Positions 62,254-64,000 of a DNA stretch of 64,000 nt are shown here, piece by piece. Within the stretch, counting starts at the first letter, position 1. The number at the start of each line of letters is the position of its first letter. The notes under the pieces were generated by a model. That model did no database searches and was not told the origin of the DNA. It saw only the letters and a list, made by a program, of their open reading frames with translations. The stretch is from an uncultured Bradyrhizobium sp. (GTDB lineage Bacteria > Pseudomonadota > Alphaproteobacteria > Rhizobiales > Xanthobacteraceae): assembly GCF_936928535.1 (NCBI RefSeq), contig NZ_CAKZHY010000054.1, forward strand, positions 35,779 through 99,778, given 5' to 3'. Made by a program: the position numbers and the translations under genes.

Positions 62254-63624
62254 TCATGCGTGACCAGGAATCCTCTCGACTGCTGCCGTCCAGCTCTTGC
62301 GATAAGCGTCAAGGCCGACGATCGGGATCGAGTCGACGAGGCCCGGCTCCGCGATACGGTAAGAAGGGGGCCATTGCGCGAGCATTGCGGCGCCGCGTGC
62401 CGTGCCTGCGGCGTCTTCCGCTGCAAAGACGCGCTGCGTGGGTCGTAACGCGCCCAGCGTCCTGCAGAAGGATAGATTGCGCGCGAAGGTTCCTTCGACG
62501 ATGAGATCACCGATGGTTGCTCCCATGCGCGTGAGCATCAGATCGCTGACCAGCGCGCAATAGAGCGTCGCAAGTGCGGCCCGATCTCGCGCGGCGACTT
62601 CGCCGCGGACCACGCCCTCGGTCGTCGCATAAGGTCCCCCCTGACCGGAGAAACAGGGCAGAGCCATCGCGCCCGAGGCGATGACGCGCTCGAGCGCGTC
62701 GATGTCCGCGTTGCCGCCGCCGCCCGCGATTGTAGCGTATTCGCGTCCACCCATGAAGCGTCCGCAGGCGATCGGGCGGCCCAGGACGTCGACATTGGCG
62801 AGCGTGTCGTCGCGAGGATCGAGCTTGTCGAGCGAGAGGCCCACGCTCATCAGGATCACCCATGTGCCGGTCGACAGCACGGTGAACGGCGCCTGGCGCG
62901 AGACGAGGTAGGGCAGAAGGGAAGCGTTGGAATCGTGGATGCCGCAATAGACCGGCGTTTCGGGTGCGAGCCCGCATCCAGCGGCGATGTCAGGCTTGAC
63001 CGGACCGAGCGGGTCGAAGGCGCGGCGTAGCGGCGGCAGCAAGTGGTCGACGCCGAGAGCTTTGACAAGGCCCGAGACCTGTCCCTGCCGCGGCGCCCAG
63101 AGATCCGTGTGCGCGCCAATGCTGGTGACTTCAGAGACGGCGATGCCGCTCAGGCGCCAGGTCCAATATTGTGGATAGCCAACGAAATGCTTCGCGTTGG
63201 CATAGAGGTCCGGACAACGCCACTTCTGATAGGCAAGCTGCCGACCGAGATTGAGGCCGCCTGGCAATTTCGGCGACAGGGTTTCCGAAAAAGACGGCCG
63301 CAAACCGGCATAGTCGGGCTCGATCGCGTCTATTCCGGTGAATTCGTAATCCATGACTGGAGCTGCGAGGTCGCTCTCGCCGATCAAGGCTCCGGCTGCG
63401 CCATGCGCGGTCGGAACGATAGCACTGATCCGATGTGTGCGTGCAGCCTCGCGAAGCGCATCGAGGAAAAAGGTCCACGCGCTCTCGACGTCTTCGTGCG
63501 GATATGGCGGTCCGGACAAGACGAGATTGGGCGCCGACTTTTCCCAGAGGAGCCGGCCGTGGTCGAACAGGGCAAGCTTTACATTGGTCTTGCCGATGTC
63601 GAGGACTGCGACCGTCTGGCTCAT
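62254..63624 (-). CDS. FGGY-family carbohydrate kinase
   Basis: 456-residue FGGY kinase with N-terminal ATP motif VLDIGKTNVKLALFD, PTAHGAAGALIG, sugar-binding YCGIHDSNAS and TVLSTGTWVILM. The related fuculo-/rhamnulokinases have the same order. ATG 63624 is chosen; GTG 63636 is in frame. It is downstream of a sugar-binding protein gene on the same strand, so it belongs to another sugar operon extending beyond the window. Substrate probably a deoxy-hexulose or pentulose (inference). Confidence 0.88.
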   Translation of the reverse strand: MSQTVAVLDIGKTNVKLALFDHGRLLWEKSAPNLVLSGPPYPHEDVESAWTFFLDALREAARTHRISAIVPTAHGAAGALIGESDLAAPVMDYEFTGIDAIEPDYAGLRPSFSETLSPKLPGGLNLGRQLAYQKWRCPDLYANAKHFVGYPQYWTWRLSGIAVSEVTSIGAHTDLWAPRQGQVSGLVKALGVDHLLPPLRRAFDPLGPVKPDIAAGCGLAPETPVYCGIHDSNASLLPYLVSRQAPFTVLSTGTWVILMSVGLSLDKLDPRDDTLANVDVLGRPIACGRFMGGREYATIAGGGGNADIDALERVIASGAMALPCFSGQGGPYATTEGVVRGEVAARDRAALATLYCALVSDLMLTRMGATIGDLIVEGTFARNLSFCRTLGALRPTQRVFAAEDAAGTARGAAMLAQWPPSYRIAEPGLVDSIPIVGLDAYRKSWTAAVERIPGHA

Positions 63625-63693
63625 CGTCAAGCTCACGGCAAAAGGACTGATGGTGTCGCCCGGCCACGTTGCACGGCCGGGCGCGCACCTGGA

Positions 63694-64000
63694 TCAGAAA
63701 TCGAAGTCCTTGATGTTCTGCTTGGTGAAGATGAAGGGCGAACCAAGCAGGATCTCGCTGCCATTGACCACGTTCAGCTTGCCGAGCTTGCCCGCCTCGA
63801 CCGAGGTCGCGCCCGGCTTCAGGCTGCCGTCAACCACGGCACGCATCACATAGGTCGCGGCATAGCCGAGATCGACCGGATTCCACAGCACGACCGACTT
63901 GACGCAGTCCGCGTTGACATACGGCTTCATCGCGTTGGGCGTGGCGAGGCCGACGACCGCGACCTTGCCGCAGAGTTTGGCCTTGGTCACGGCTTCCGCC
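63694..64000 (-). CDS. Sugar ABC transporter substrate-binding protein, C-terminal part
   Basis: Partial: 102 C-terminal residues ending NIKDFDF; the frame is open to base 64000, and the rest lies beyond the window. The segment SVVLWNPVDLGYAATYV with LCGKVAVVGLATPNAMKPYV is typical of RhaS/LsrB-like (periplasmic-binding type 4) sugar receptors. With the FGGY kinase it suggests uptake and phosphorylation of a rhamnose-like sugar. Confidence 0.85.
   Translation of the reverse strand, partial: AEAVTKAKLCGKVAVVGLATPNAMKPYVNADCVKSVVLWNPVDLGYAATYVMRAVVDGSLKPGATSVEAGKLGKLNVVNGSEILLGSPFIFTKQNIKDFDF

Noticed and set aside
1..64000. CRISPR arrays, tRNA or rRNA genes, transposases or integrases
   Set aside because: None found by eye: no regularly spaced repeats, no cloverleaf-like sequences and no recognisable recombinase proteins.

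Overview
The window is high-GC, tightly packed DNA with ATGA/TGATG gene overlaps and gene families typical of Bradyrhizobium or a close Bradyrhizobiaceae relative: many ABC importers with periplasmic binding proteins, Rieske and CoA-thioester aromatic catabolism, MarR/LysR/LacI/GntR regulators, an OpgC-type glucan enzyme, a GGAAC-type candidate promoter and a short inverted-repeat extragenic element. No rRNA, tRNA, CRISPR array or intact insertion sequence was seen. Taxonomy is inferred from gene content, not from a marker gene.

Layout. (1) 1-4371: 3' part of a sugar ABC importer operon (two permeases) with a Gfo/Idh/MocA dehydrogenase, a ThuA-domain protein and a LacI regulator. (2) 4534-19170, aromatic module A: ring-hydroxylating dioxygenase (reductase, alpha, beta), CoA ligase and SDR on the + strand; two tandem MarR regulators and an indolepyruvate oxidoreductase pair (IorB/IorA) on the - strand; then nitrilase, gentisate-type cupin dioxygenase, FAH-family hydrolase, 4HBT thioesterase and an EthD-like protein. 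(3) 19327-22000: cytochrome b561, OpgC, a gene remnant and a small double-glycine-leader peptide. (4) 22234-28666: a stressosome-type signalling operon (RsbR, RsbS, RsbT, an RsbX-like phosphatase, two hybrid histidine kinases, a receiver protein). (5) 28826-32076: LysR, tricarboxylate-type binding protein and dienelactone hydrolase, bracketed by a short direct repeat. (6) 32722-51073, aromatic module B: branched-chain-type ABC importer with a fused permease-ATPase; racemase-family protein, Ohr, thiolase-like protein, DUF35-SDR fusion, isatin-hydrolase-like cyclase, second binding protein, CoA ligase, MarR, a flavin monooxygenase-old yellow enzyme fusion, acyl-CoA dehydrogenase, RidA-family protein and a second cyclase-family hydrolase. 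(7) 51080-61940: amino-sugar / N-acetylmuramate catabolism and its ABC importer. (8) 62254-64000: FGGY kinase and the C-terminal end of a sugar-binding protein.

How the genes fit together. Modules A and B can be read as one catabolic programme for indole-3-acetic acid (auxin) and related indolic compounds. The route described for Bradyrhizobium japonicum runs from indoleacetate through dioxindole derivatives to isatin, isatinate and anthranilate. Module A holds an iad-like Rieske dioxygenase set under MarR control. Module B holds an isatin-hydrolase-like enzyme, a CoA ligase and a fusion with the architecture of 2-aminobenzoyl-CoA monooxygenase/reductase, followed by a Rid-family protein that could hydrolyse its enamine product. 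Two different inverted-repeat motifs, each found at two promoters within one module, suggest that each module has its own MarR regulon. The substrate assignments are inferences from family and context.
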